From the NCBI RefSeq assembly GCF_900113575.1, contig NZ_FOPV01000001.1, positions 186,001 to 250,000 of the forward strand: DNA of 64,000 nt. Reading direction: 5' to 3'. The position numbers were made by a program, and so were the translations under genes. This document shows, in pieces, positions 47,411 to 55,565 of the stretch; the stretch's first letter is position 1, and each line of letters opens with the position of its first letter. Origin of the DNA: Nitrosospira sp. Nsp14. GTDB lineage: Bacteria; Pseudomonadota; Gammaproteobacteria; Burkholderiales; Nitrosomonadaceae. The notes under the pieces were generated by a model. That model did no database searches. It was not told the DNA's origin and was given only the letters and a program-made list of their open reading frames with translations.

Positions 47411-48682
47411 ATGACCCTGTTACCGGAACGAGATCAACATAAAGATTTGCATATGCCAGCAGTGATCTACGTGCACATCGTCGGCGATAGCCAGACGACC
47501 ATTTGGGGTTTGACCGGGCGCGAGCGCCTGCAGCGGATGCTGCGGCCTTTTAAGCAAGTTAGCCTAGTCGCCAACCCCGACCAGATCCCGGCGCATGCGT
47601 TAGCCTTATTCCTGCGGGGCGATCATCTGTTTGATTCCAGAGTATTGGCTTCGTTGATCAGTGCGCAGACAGACCTGGTATTTTGGACGGATAAAGGTCA
47701 GTCCGTTGGGGTGCGGATAGCCGGTGGGGAAGCGCATAGCGTGCTGGATGATTTCTTGTCCGGCGGAGGAGGACCGGTCATCTCTGGTCTGCCTCGTTGT
47801 ACGCTAAAGGACCTGAATCTGCTGGACCTTCGGCAAAGGCTCAAGAAAAGGGATCCGCCTTACGTGTTACCCATCAGAACCGATAACCGTCAAACGCTTG
47901 AGGCTGAACTGTTTACCCGCTCCTATAAGGGCGTGACCGATCTGGTGACAAAATGGCTCTGGCCGCTCCCCGCATTCTGGGTTGTACGTTTTTGCGTCCG
48001 CTTCGGTTTGAAGCCAAATCAGGTCACGGTCCTTAGCCTTGTGTTTGCGGTCGCGGCCGGAATTGCGTTCTGGCATAGCTACTACGGCCCGGGTCTGCTG
48101 CTGGGATGGTTGATGACCTTTCTGGACACCGTCGATGGAAAGCTGGCACGAGTGACTGTCACTTCAAGCCAATTTGGAGATGTGCTCGATCACGGTCTGG
48201 ATATCATTCACCCGCCGCTTTGGTATATCGCCTGGGGTGTGGGGCTGACCGCAACGTCAGCTGCCGCGGTGGACTTGCCGCTATTGTGCTGGCTGATACT
48301 TATCGGGTATGTTGGTGGCCGGATATGTGAAGGCGCATTTCAATTTTGGATCGCATCATTTGATATTTTCATCTGGCGCCCACTCGACTCATTTAACCGG
48401 CTCATCACTGCCCGGCGCAATCCTAACCTGATCTTGTTAACTGTCAGCTGGTTTGTGGACAGACCAGACCTTGGTCTCTTTTCGGTGATTGCCTGGCATC
48501 TACTCTCGACGGTCTTTCTTTCTGTAAGAGTAATGATGGGCTGGCAGGCTCGGCGGTCCCACGGCCATTTACAATCCTGGTTTGAGGAAATTGTCCCTGG
48601 GCAAGATGACGGGAAATTGGCTATTCGTATTTTTGCTCCTTTAACGGTTAAGGTAGATGATAGAAAAGTCACGAGTGGATAG
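47411..48682 (+). CDS. CDP-alcohol phosphatidyltransferase with N-terminal extension
   Basis: The 423-residue integral-membrane enzyme carries the complete CDP-alcohol phosphotransferase motif D-x2-DG-x2-AR-x8-G-x3-D-x3-D in DTVDGKLARV, then QFGDVLDHGLD, at about residues 237-262. Several helices follow. The first 150 residues form a soluble extension (VIYVHIVGDSQTTIWGLTG, ALFLRGDHLFDSRVL, VFWTDKGQSVGVRIAGG). It looks like a worn nucleotidyltransferase domain, reminiscent of bifunctional inositol-phosphate enzymes, but without an obvious active site. The family joins a CDP-activated group with an alcohol to make phospholipids. The final 26 nt overlap the lipid kinase gene. Confidence 0.82.
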   Translation: MTLLPERDQHKDLHMPAVIYVHIVGDSQTTIWGLTGRERLQRMLRPFKQVSLVANPDQIPAHALALFLRGDHLFDSRVLASLISAQTDLVFWTDKGQSVGVRIAGGEAHSVLDDFLSGGGGPVISGLPRCTLKDLNLLDLRQRLKKRDPPYVLPIRTDNRQTLEAELFTRSYKGVTDLVTKWLWPLPAFWVVRFCVRFGLKPNQVTVLSLVFAVAAGIAFWHSYYGPGLLLGWLMTFLDTVDGKLARVTVTSSQFGDVLDHGLDIIHPPLWYIAWGVGLTATSAAAVDLPLLCWLILIGYVGGRICEGAFQFWIASFDIFIWRPLDSFNRLITARRNPNLILLTVSWFVDRPDLGLFSVIAWHLLSTVFLSVRVMMGWQARRSHGHLQSWFEEIVPGQDDGKLAIRIFAPLTVKVDDRKVTSG

Positions 48683-49670
48683 ACTGGGTTCTGGAACAGC
48701 CACCATTGGCTTGATTTTTAATCCCTTAAGCGGACGTATTCGTAAACGCAAGGATGCAATAAGACGCGCGCTTACCGAGATCCCAGGCGCAACCTGCAGG
48801 GAAGTGACGAACGCACATGAGATTAATGCATCCGTCGGGGCTTTTATCGATGCTGGTGTTGATTTGCTTGTAATTGTCGGCGGGGACGGGACGCTTCAGG
48901 GCGTGCTGTGTCATTTATTTGCAACGCAGCCACGCTCAAGCTGGCCCATTTTGGCAGTGGTACCGGGCGGCACCACTAATATGACCGCGCTTGATCTTGG
49001 TATCTTGGGCGACCCGGAGTCGGTTCTGCAAAAGTTGAGAAACTCCTTACTGAAGCAGGCACCTCCTGTATTACGCCAACGTCACGTGCTATGCATTGAG
49101 CAGACCGGGGTGGCGAAGATTTACGGGATGTTCTTTGGCGTAGGACTTATCGCGCGGGCAGTGATATTTTCGCAAAGCAGGATAAAAAAGTTGGGCATTA
49201 CCGGGGAGATTTATGCCGCGATTATTACACTGGGCTATCTTGCCGGCGTACTTTTAGGATTCCGCAAAGGCTCGTGGGCACCCGTCAAGATGTCGATTAT
49301 TGAAGGGAATGCTGAGCTGCACAGGGGAGCCTTCGCGTTTCTTTTTGCCAGCACGCTGGATCGCTTGTTGTTTGGAATGCGGCCGTATTGGGGGCAGGAG
49401 CAGGAACCCCTGCATGTCACATTCATCCAGCAACAGCGAAAGCATCCCCTGCGCTCATTACTGCAATTACTTTCAGGACACGGCGATGCCCTCAAAGAGA
49501 AAAACGGTTATTACAGCCGAAATACCCAAGCGCTAGAGTTGCTGGTAGATGACGTTTACGTTGTAGATGGCGAATCTTACCGGGCAGCTGGCGGAGATGG
49601 ACCCCTTCGTATTACGGCAGCCGGTCCGGTCAGTTTTCTGGCGCCGGAGGGCGTAAAGGAGAAACTATAA
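48657..49670 (+). CDS. DAG-kinase-family lipid kinase
   Basis: The 337-residue protein has the diacylglycerol/sphingosine kinase catalytic domain: GLIFNPLSGRIRKRKDAIRR, the nucleotide loop VIVGGDGTLQGVL, and VPGGTTNMTALDLGI where PxGTxN is typical. It continues with the C-terminal beta-sandwich half typical of YegS/DgkB-like kinases. It phosphorylates a lipid alcohol (DAG, ceramide or related); the sequence alone cannot tell which. The ATG overlaps the upstream gene by 26 nt, and the downstream Tam41-like gene begins 2 nt after its stop. This tight spacing supports one pathway. Confidence 0.85.
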   Translation: MIEKSRVDRLGSGTATIGLIFNPLSGRIRKRKDAIRRALTEIPGATCREVTNAHEINASVGAFIDAGVDLLVIVGGDGTLQGVLCHLFATQPRSSWPILAVVPGGTTNMTALDLGILGDPESVLQKLRNSLLKQAPPVLRQRHVLCIEQTGVAKIYGMFFGVGLIARAVIFSQSRIKKLGITGEIYAAIITLGYLAGVLLGFRKGSWAPVKMSIIEGNAELHRGAFAFLFASTLDRLLFGMRPYWGQEQEPLHVTFIQQQRKHPLRSLLQLLSGHGDALKEKNGYYSRNTQALELLVDDVYVVDGESYRAAGGDGPLRITAAGPVSFLAPEGVKEKL

Positions 49671-49672
49671 CC

Positions 49673-50644
49673 ATGGCAGAACCTGAATCAGCCGTGGGTC
49701 AGCACGTTCCGGATGAACTGGAGGCGGAAATGGCCTCGTTGAGCTCAAAGGCTGTCTCGCCAGATTTTCTTGTCTTCGTTGAAGCATTGAAAGCGCGGTT
49801 TGCGTCATCGCTCGATGCCGTGCTTCTTTACGGATCCTGCTTGCGCGCACACGAAATTGGTGAGGGTGTCGCGGATTTCTATATCGTCGTAGACAGTTAC
49901 GATAAAGCCTATCCTGAACGTTATCTGAGGCAGATTAATGCGTGGTTGCCACCCAATGTATTTTATCTTGAGGTATCCCGGCGGGAGCAGAAATTCCGCG
50001 CCAAGTATGCGGTGGTCTCGATGGCAGATTTTGAGCGGGGAACACGACAGTGGTTTCACCCATATCTGTGGGCTCGATTTGCTCAACCTTCACGATTGTT
50101 ATATGCGCGTGACGAATTCGTCGGCAAGCGTATTCATCGTGCGCTCGCTTATTCTGTAATCACATTTCTGGAATCAACTCTTCCAGCGCTGGGCTCGGGC
50201 GTGGTGAACGCCGAAGCGATCTGGATCAACGGCCTGAGCCGAACCTATGCGGCGGAGTTGCGGCCTGAGCGAGAAACACGCGCTCGGCAGTTGGTCCAGT
50301 TAAATCTGGACGAATATTCCCGATTAACGGCGTGTGCCGCTCCAGCATTGGCTGAAATGCTGAAGGTGTTGCACAATGGAAATTATCAATGCGTGATAGA
50401 TGCGGCAGCCCACAGAGGTTCTCTATGGGGTTGGCGGTTGCGCCGCTGGCAGGGAAAAGTCCTGTCTGTGCTGCGACTCTCAAAGGCGGCATTTACCTTT
50501 CACGACAGCATTAGTTATGCCGCGTGGAAGATCGAACGGCATACCGGCGTTCGTGTCGAAGTAACGCCCATGTTGCGGCGGCATCCCGTACTGTGGGGTC
50601 TGAAGGTGTCCTGGCAGCTATTGCGGCGCGGTGTAATGCGGTAA
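49673..50644 (+). CDS. Tam41-like nucleotidyltransferase (putative phosphatidate cytidylyltransferase)
   Basis: The 323-residue soluble protein contains LLYGSCLRAHEIGEGVADFYIVVD at about residues 53-76, in two parts: a YGS nucleotide loop and a later D-x-x-V-V-D metal site. This matches nucleotidyltransferases, most closely the mitochondrial-type CDP-diacylglycerol synthase Tam41. Later stretches (VFYLEVSRREQKFRAKYAVVSM; SRLLYARDEF) also fit that kind of protein. A bacterial Tam41-like enzyme after a lipid kinase and near a CDP-alcohol transferase would supply CDP-activated lipid, which is chemically coherent. The assignment is by motif only. AAGGAG precedes the ATG, 2 nt after the kinase stop. 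Confidence 0.65.
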   Translation: MAEPESAVGQHVPDELEAEMASLSSKAVSPDFLVFVEALKARFASSLDAVLLYGSCLRAHEIGEGVADFYIVVDSYDKAYPERYLRQINAWLPPNVFYLEVSRREQKFRAKYAVVSMADFERGTRQWFHPYLWARFAQPSRLLYARDEFVGKRIHRALAYSVITFLESTLPALGSGVVNAEAIWINGLSRTYAAELRPERETRARQLVQLNLDEYSRLTACAAPALAEMLKVLHNGNYQCVIDAAAHRGSLWGWRLRRWQGKVLSVLRLSKAAFTFHDSISYAAWKIERHTGVRVEVTPMLRRHPVLWGLKVSWQLLRRGVMR

Positions 50645-51242
50645 TGGTCGTGTAAAACCGCTAAAGTGGCTGTGCCGTGCTTGCCTTGAGAATAAAATCG
50701 TAAGCTTCCCAGTCTGCGCCATTTCCGCCAGCGTGTTTACCAACGTGATGGGATTGTTGCAACACTCCTGGCATTCTGGCTTTTACCTTTCTTCTACGAA
50801 GCTGGTATCTAACGCTTAAGTCGTATCGTCTTTCCGTCTTCCGAGCGGCGCGGTGTGGTTTGTTTTTTCCCGTTTGAACAAGGCGCTTGGGCTTGTTTTG
50901 GCCAAATATAACGTATTGCTAGTTCGTGTAGGTGGGGTTCGAGTGACGATCGTGCACACGCCAATAGCCATCTTGCGTAGTGCGTATTCATCAACTTCTA
51001 CCGATGCTATGGAACATAGACGGGCGGTGCCGTTCCGGGGCAGGATGTTGGAAGTGCTCAGGTGGCTGGCGCTAGGGCGATCCGTTGCTCAGTGCTTACA
51101 TGTTATCCCCGGTTAAGCGGTCGATCCACATAGTACCGACCAATGGAGTTCAAGTTCATCTTTCTGCGAATTCCTGGTGAGTGAAACTGTGCGGCGGGTT
51201 CGCAGTGTCAGGTCTAGCTCAATCTAGTCCTGACCAGCAAAG
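50645..51242. other. Gene-free interval between lipid and sugar clusters
   Basis: About 600 nt between the end of the plus-strand lipid operon and the end of the minus-strand sugar operon. Open frames of up to 87 codons (for example 50853-51116) resemble nothing I know and have no clear ribosome-binding site. I see no transposase remnant, tRNA or strong terminator. It may be decayed sequence at a cluster boundary. Confidence 0.4.
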
Positions 51243-52033
51243 CTAGGCAGGAGTTTGGCTGCAGTTTTGCCTGACGGCCATTTCGCCGAAGAGTTCTTCC
51301 GCTATCGCCAGATCTGCGGCAATATCTATTTCACACCAGCGGTTCCTGGACACGGGACATACATTAACCATTTGTTTTCCGGCCAGTGCATCAATAATGG
51401 TGAAATACCATGATCTGAACTCTGACTGATTTCGCAGCGCATTCTCGACCGCGTCACAAAACATCTGAGGGCCGTTCTGTCGGAAAAAGACGAGGCCAAT
51501 GGATTCAGCGTCTATTCGGTCCACGGGTAAGGTTTTGCTTACATTCTTCACCCATCCTCTCTTATCCAGCTGAACTTTCATGTCGTCCATGTCATACACA
51601 GATTTTTGGCTCACGCAAAGAGTAATTGGGGCGGGCTCTGAGTTCATCACTTCAACCAGTACGGACCCATCAAAAACTGTATCCCGTTGACCAACAGGAA
51701 GTCGTGATGCATTGCAAAACGCGCAACCCAGCAACTCACAAGGTTATCTGTAATCTCGAAAAAAGGATTAAAAATCGTATTGACTCGCGCACGATTGTTG
51801 TAGCGTTGCTGCAACACAGTCTCAACAAGTTCGGACTTAAAACCGGTGACGACGGTAATATCATCAATTCCATAAGCCAGGAGAGCGTCGATTTGCCACT
51901 CAATGATCGGTTTGCCCGAAATCGGGATCAGGCATTTCGGAATATCTTTTGTTAAAGACAGCAGTCGCCGTCCCTGCCCGGCGCTAAGGATTACTGTTTT
52001 AACTGGACGATAACTTGCTTTAATGCCGCTCAT
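51243..52033 (-). pseudogene. Sugar/phosphocholine nucleotidyltransferase, frameshifted
   Basis: Two overlapping frames together make one nucleotidyltransferase of about 263 residues. The N-terminal part (from 52033) has VILSAGQGRRLLSLTKDIPKC, PISGKPIIEWQIDALLAYG, VVTGFKSE, NTIFNPFFEITDNL and HHDFLLVNG. The C-terminal part (stop at 51243) has DTVFDGSVLVEVM, PITLCVSQKS, DMDDMKVQLDKRG and RWCEIDIAADLAIAEELF. The break is inside the NGD metal site: on the minus strand AACGGGAT reads as if one base of the Gly codon were missing (51683-51685). The family is LicC-like (CTP:phosphocholine or sugar-phosphate). It is the last gene of the minus-strand sugar operon. Either a true pseudogene or a sequencing error. 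Confidence 0.8.
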
Positions 52034-52175
52034 TGCAACCAGTTTTAAAATTCAATTCTTATCTCCAATTTATGCCCTGCATCCTTTTACCGCAATTCAT
52101 GCGGAAATTCCTCCCATCATGCACGATTCCCGAATCTGATGGAATGCCGACTGAAGCCGCACAGTCCCACACGAG

Positions 52176-52323
52176 GAAACTCAGGTGAGCAAGGAGTTCA
52201 AATCAGGTATTACGTCAACGTGGAGCGAAAAAGGGTTCTCATCCCCTGGGAAACTCAGGTGAGCAAGGAGTTCAAATCAGGTATTACGTCAACGTGGAGC
52301 GGAAAAGGGTTCTCATCCCCTGG
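52176..52323. repeat. 74-bp tandem duplication
   Basis: Two head-to-tail copies of 74 nt (52176-52249 and 52250-52323) differ at one base (GCGAAAAAGG versus GCGGAAAAGG). The right copy contains the last 22 codons and stop of the HAD gene. The left copy is a duplicate of that gene tail now lying beyond the stop. The period is not a multiple of three and the stop precedes the second copy, so the protein is intact. Confidence 0.95.
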
Positions 52324-52896
52324 GCGCACACGTCCCACAAATGCGACCTTGTTGACGTGCGCGCTTTGGTAATCGATCAAAGCGTCGCCGATCATCAACA
52401 CGCGCTCGGGAAGGAGAGCGTGGGCTGACAAAATATCCGCGATCAGCTGCTGTTTCGGCGTGGGGGAACCCCGCACAGCGGTAAAATAGGACGCCAGGCC
52501 GCGGCGACTTACTATTGTATTCAGTTCCACTTCAGGTGTACCGGAGGCGACGAACAAGGGTATTTTGCCGGCTTCCCTGCGTATCAGTTCTGCCGCTCCC
52601 GGTACCGGATCGCTTGCGATCACGGCTTCAAGCACGAGTTCGGAAAAACGCTGGTCGAGATGCCGCTCTTCCTCTGGTGTGAGCGGGGGCTTTTCCAGCA
52701 GCGTTTCCTGGAAATAACGAAATTTCTGGTAACGCGACATCCCCCCGTGCAAGACATGATATCTTGCCACTTCGCTCATTACCGTCTCCCCATAGCTCCG
52801 ATAGAGATTGGCGAAGGCTTGGGTTTTAATTTCTCCCGATTCGACCACCACACCGTCAAAGTCGAAAATAATGGCGTGCCAGGCTAGGGTCTTCAT
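52255..52896 (-). CDS. HAD-family hydrolase (phosphatase)
   Basis: The 213-residue HAD-superfamily phosphatase has motif I IIFDFDGVVVESG (nucleophile and acid/base Asp), a helical cap of about 70 residues, motif II LFVASGTPEVEL, the motif III Lys in GSPTPKQQLIAD and motif IV LMIGDALIDYQSA. The start codon overlaps the epimerase stop by 4 nt, so it is cotranscribed. Its 3' end lies inside the tandem duplication. In this operon it could dephosphorylate a sugar-acid phosphate intermediate, analogous to KdsC in the Kdo pathway; this is inference. Confidence 0.87.
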   Translation of the reverse strand: MKTLAWHAIIFDFDGVVVESGEIKTQAFANLYRSYGETVMSEVARYHVLHGGMSRYQKFRYFQETLLEKPPLTPEEERHLDQRFSELVLEAVIASDPVPGAAELIRREAGKIPLFVASGTPEVELNTIVSRRGLASYFTAVRGSPTPKQQLIADILSAHALLPERVLMIGDALIDYQSAHVNKVAFVGRVRPGDENPFPLHVDVIPDLNSLLT

Positions 52897-53822
52897 GCTC
52901 TGTTGTCGGACGCGGATGGCGTCGCCTCGTCGTCTTCACCAGAGTGGTGCATGCTTTGGTGAATATCCTGCAGGCAGTCGAGAATACCTTGGCCCAGATC
53001 GACGTGCTCATTGAGCACCAGTTTGTGGCCAATGCGAGGCTGGAAGGCATACGGCGTAACCTCGTAATGATGCCCCGCCCTGGCCTGGTCAAAATGCAAA
53101 TCAATTTTCCAGGGCATGATTTCCGAGATCATCGTCATGACATCTTTGATGCGTAATCGCTCCTGTCCAGTCAGGATCAGATGGCGGTTGGCAAACTCCG
53201 GCGCCAGCACTTGCACGCTCATGCGTGCTGCGTCCTCCACGTGGATATACTCACGGATCGCCTCGCCACTACCATGGTATGTAATGGAATGCCGTTCCAA
53301 TGCTTCATGCAACATGCGGTAGATACCGTTACGCGCGTCTGCACGCCTGCCATACAGAGATCCGTAGCGTAAAATACTATAGTCCAGGCCGTAGCGCTCA
53401 TGGTAGGTTTCGATAAAGCGCTCGGCGGCCTGCTTGCTTGCGCGGTAAAAAGACCCCGACTCCGAATAGACATAAATGGTGCTGGCGAAGACGAATCGAC
53501 GGGCGCCAACGATACGCGCCGCTTCCAGCGCGTGCATATTTCCCAGGACGTTAATTGTAGCCGTAGCAAGCGGCTTATCGGTCGCTTCATCAATATCGGC
53601 GATGGCGGCGAAATTATAGACCACATCGGCGCCCTTGGCCGCTTCCGTCACCTGATCCAGATTCATGATATCGCCGATGATCATTTCCTGATCATGAGTC
53701 AGGTAGCGCGAGGGTGTGCGGTCAAACAAGCGTACCCGGTAACCGGCAGCGGACAATGCGTCCGCCACATGGCTACCCAGAAAACCACTGGCACCGTACA
53801 CGATTGCAATTTCGTTGGACAT
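52893..53822 (-). CDS. NAD-dependent epimerase/dehydratase
   Basis: The 309-residue extended short-chain dehydrogenase has an N-terminal NAD loop (VYGASGFLGSHVADAL), the Ser of the triad in FASTIYVYSESG, and the YxxxK pair in FYRASKQAAERF. An LRYGSLYGRR segment follows, typical of sugar-nucleotide epimerases and dehydratases. The C-terminal 20 residues are hydrophilic. It lies between the dehydrogenase (6 nt upstream) and the HAD gene (4-nt overlap). The substrate is unknown; a nucleotide-sugar or sugar-acid substrate fits the operon. Confidence 0.88.
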   Translation of the reverse strand: MSNEIAIVYGASGFLGSHVADALSAAGYRVRLFDRTPSRYLTHDQEMIIGDIMNLDQVTEAAKGADVVYNFAAIADIDEATDKPLATATINVLGNMHALEAARIVGARRFVFASTIYVYSESGSFYRASKQAAERFIETYHERYGLDYSILRYGSLYGRRADARNGIYRMLHEALERHSITYHGSGEAIREYIHVEDAARMSVQVLAPEFANRHLILTGQERLRIKDVMTMISEIMPWKIDLHFDQARAGHHYEVTPYAFQPRIGHKLVLNEHVDLGQGILDCLQDIHQSMHHSGEDDEATPSASDNRA

Positions 53823-53828
53823 TACCGT

Positions 53829-54767
53829 TTACCCATTCTCCATCGCGCGTGCTTCAATCAGGCCACGTAGTAGATTATCCGCTGCTTCCCATTCCATGCG
53901 TTGGCGCGACTCCCTCGCGAGCGAGCCGATGTGTGACGTCAGAATAGCAGTTTCGCATTTTAGCAGGGGCCCACGGTACGGTTCCTCCTCGAAAACGTCG
54001 AGAGCCGCCGCCCCCAGTTGTCCAGAGTTTAATGCTTCAGCCAGGGCTGTTTCGTCAATAAGCCCACCCCGCGCTGTGTTTATGATGACAGCCCCCCGTT
54101 TTACTCGCGCCAGGTTTTCTTTGTTAAGCAGATGGTGAGTGGCAGCATCGTAGGTGAGGTGAAGGCTGATGACATCCGCTTCTGCCAACAGTTTTTCCAA
54201 GGTCACCAGTTCTACCCCTTCCGGTGACTCACGCACATATGTGTCATGCGCCATCACTGTGGATTCGAATGCCTGGCACAAGCGTGCCACACGCCTGCCT
54301 ACCCGACCCAAGCCGATGACGCCCACCCGCTGGGCAGCGAGTAAACGTCCTTGTGTTCGGGGCCATTGCCCCATGCGGACCAGCTTGTCAGTAGTGGGCA
54401 CCTGTCGCAGAGCGGCCAGCATGAGGGCCATTGTGAGTTCCGCGACCGCCTGTGCCGGAGCTTCCGGCGTATTCAGAACGGTAATGCCATGCCGTTTTGC
54501 CGCGGCAAGATCCACACTGTCCAGGCCGCTTCCGCACCGGGAAACGACTTTAAGGCTTCTAGCCGAGGCAAAAACGCGCTCTGTCAAAGGTTCTATGCCG
54601 GCCACCATTCCGACAGTATCATCACCCAGCAATGCGATGACTTCGTCTTCAGTTAGTTTGCGTCCGTAACTGTTGCTGGCGATGCCCAAGCCCTTTTTCG
54701 TCAAATCCTGAATATGAGGATTGTTATCGGTATCAAACGAAGAGGTGGAGATAACGACTTTGCTCAT
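53829..54767 (-). CDS. D-2-hydroxyacid dehydrogenase (phosphoglycerate-dehydrogenase-like)
   Basis: The 312-residue NAD-dependent dehydrogenase has the NAD-binding motif VGVIGLGRVGRRVARL, the catalytic Arg in SRCGSGLDSVDL or NTARGGLIDE, the Glu in VFEEEPY and His in TSHIGSLARES. I place the start at 54767 because it overlaps the aldolase stop by 4 nt (ATGA); the frame extends 12 codons further. It lacks the extra regulatory domains of SerA, so it is probably not the serine enzyme. In this operon it may oxidise or reduce the 2-hydroxy/2-keto position of a sugar acid. Confidence 0.85.
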   Translation of the reverse strand: MSKVVISTSSFDTDNNPHIQDLTKKGLGIASNSYGRKLTEDEVIALLGDDTVGMVAGIEPLTERVFASARSLKVVSRCGSGLDSVDLAAAKRHGITVLNTPEAPAQAVAELTMALMLAALRQVPTTDKLVRMGQWPRTQGRLLAAQRVGVIGLGRVGRRVARLCQAFESTVMAHDTYVRESPEGVELVTLEKLLAEADVISLHLTYDAATHHLLNKENLARVKRGAVIINTARGGLIDETALAEALNSGQLGAAALDVFEEEPYRGPLLKCETAILTSHIGSLARESRQRMEWEAADNLLRGLIEARAMENG

Positions 54768-55525
54768 AGTGCTTCCCTTATTTGATGCATATGTCCCCGG
54801 CAAAGTGTGTCGAGGATACGAATGTCCAGGCCATAGCCAAGAAAGTTAAAGCCGGCTTTAATGTTCTGCACCAATTGGTCCGGGTCGGGTTCGACCACAT
54901 GGATGCCCCCCGGTTTGCCAATACGGCGCCCCGCCTCTTTTACCCGTTCTATCGCAGACTGAACCTCGGGATAATCCAGTTCGCCGGGACGCCCCATGGA
55001 GCCGGACAAATCGTAAGGTCCGATGATGTAGGCGTCGATTCCGTCCACCGAAAGGATAGAGTCAATCGCGTTGACCGAATCGATATGTTCAATCATCGCT
55101 ACCACCACGGCGTTATCTTCCAGCCACCGCCGGTATTGTTGAAATCTCGCCCCATAACCTTGAGCGCGAGCCAACCCTACCCCTCGCTGGCCGCGGGGCG
55201 GATAGTATACGGCCTGAACGGCAGCCGCGGCGTCTGCCGCGGTTCTGACCATGGGAACCATTACACCCGTCGCGCCCGCGTCCATCACGCGCTTGATCTG
55301 ATCAGGATGATTCGACGTGAGCCGCACAATCGCCGGGCAGCGTTGTCCATCCAATACCTGGATCAGCTTCTGGACGTCGCTCAGTTCCAGGACACTATGC
55401 TCGGTATCCAACACGAGCCAGTCGAACCCTGCTGCAGCCATGATCTCAGCAATCGACGGATGGCCCAGCGTGATCCATGAACCAATGGTTAAAGCATTTC
55501 GCGCTAGTTTTGCTTTAAGTTGCAT
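54764..55525 (-). CDS. HpcH/HpaI-family aldolase
   Basis: The 253-residue class II pyruvate aldolase has the family motifs DWLVLDTEHS, AIVRLTSN, VPMVRTAADAAAAVQA, YPPRGQRGVG and the metal ligands Glu in MIEHIDSVNAID and Asp in GPYDLSGSMG. These enzymes reversibly join pyruvate with an aldehyde to form a 2-keto-3-deoxy sugar acid. It lies between the KdsB-like gene (40 nt upstream) and the dehydrogenase (4-nt overlap). Together with a CMP-sugar-acid synthetase this points to synthesis of a 3-deoxy-ulosonic acid by an unusual route. Confidence 0.88.
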   Translation of the reverse strand: MQLKAKLARNALTIGSWITLGHPSIAEIMAAAGFDWLVLDTEHSVLELSDVQKLIQVLDGQRCPAIVRLTSNHPDQIKRVMDAGATGVMVPMVRTAADAAAAVQAVYYPPRGQRGVGLARAQGYGARFQQYRRWLEDNAVVVAMIEHIDSVNAIDSILSVDGIDAYIIGPYDLSGSMGRPGELDYPEVQSAIERVKEAGRRIGKPGGIHVVEPDPDQLVQNIKAGFNFLGYGLDIRILDTLCRGHMHQIREAL

Positions 55526-55565
55526 GAGTTATTCCTTCAAAGAGCCGTTCGAGCGGCTCGATTGA

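Noticed and set aside
50853-51116. 87-codon frame in the gap after the lipid operon
   Set aside because: It has some hydrophobic stretches but no clear ribosome-binding site and no recognisable family; kept only as part of the described gap.
52139-52372. The 74-bp repeats as a CRISPR or mobile-element end
   Set aside because: There are only two copies without spacers or inverted ends, and the unit is the tail of the HAD gene, so a simple tandem duplication explains it.
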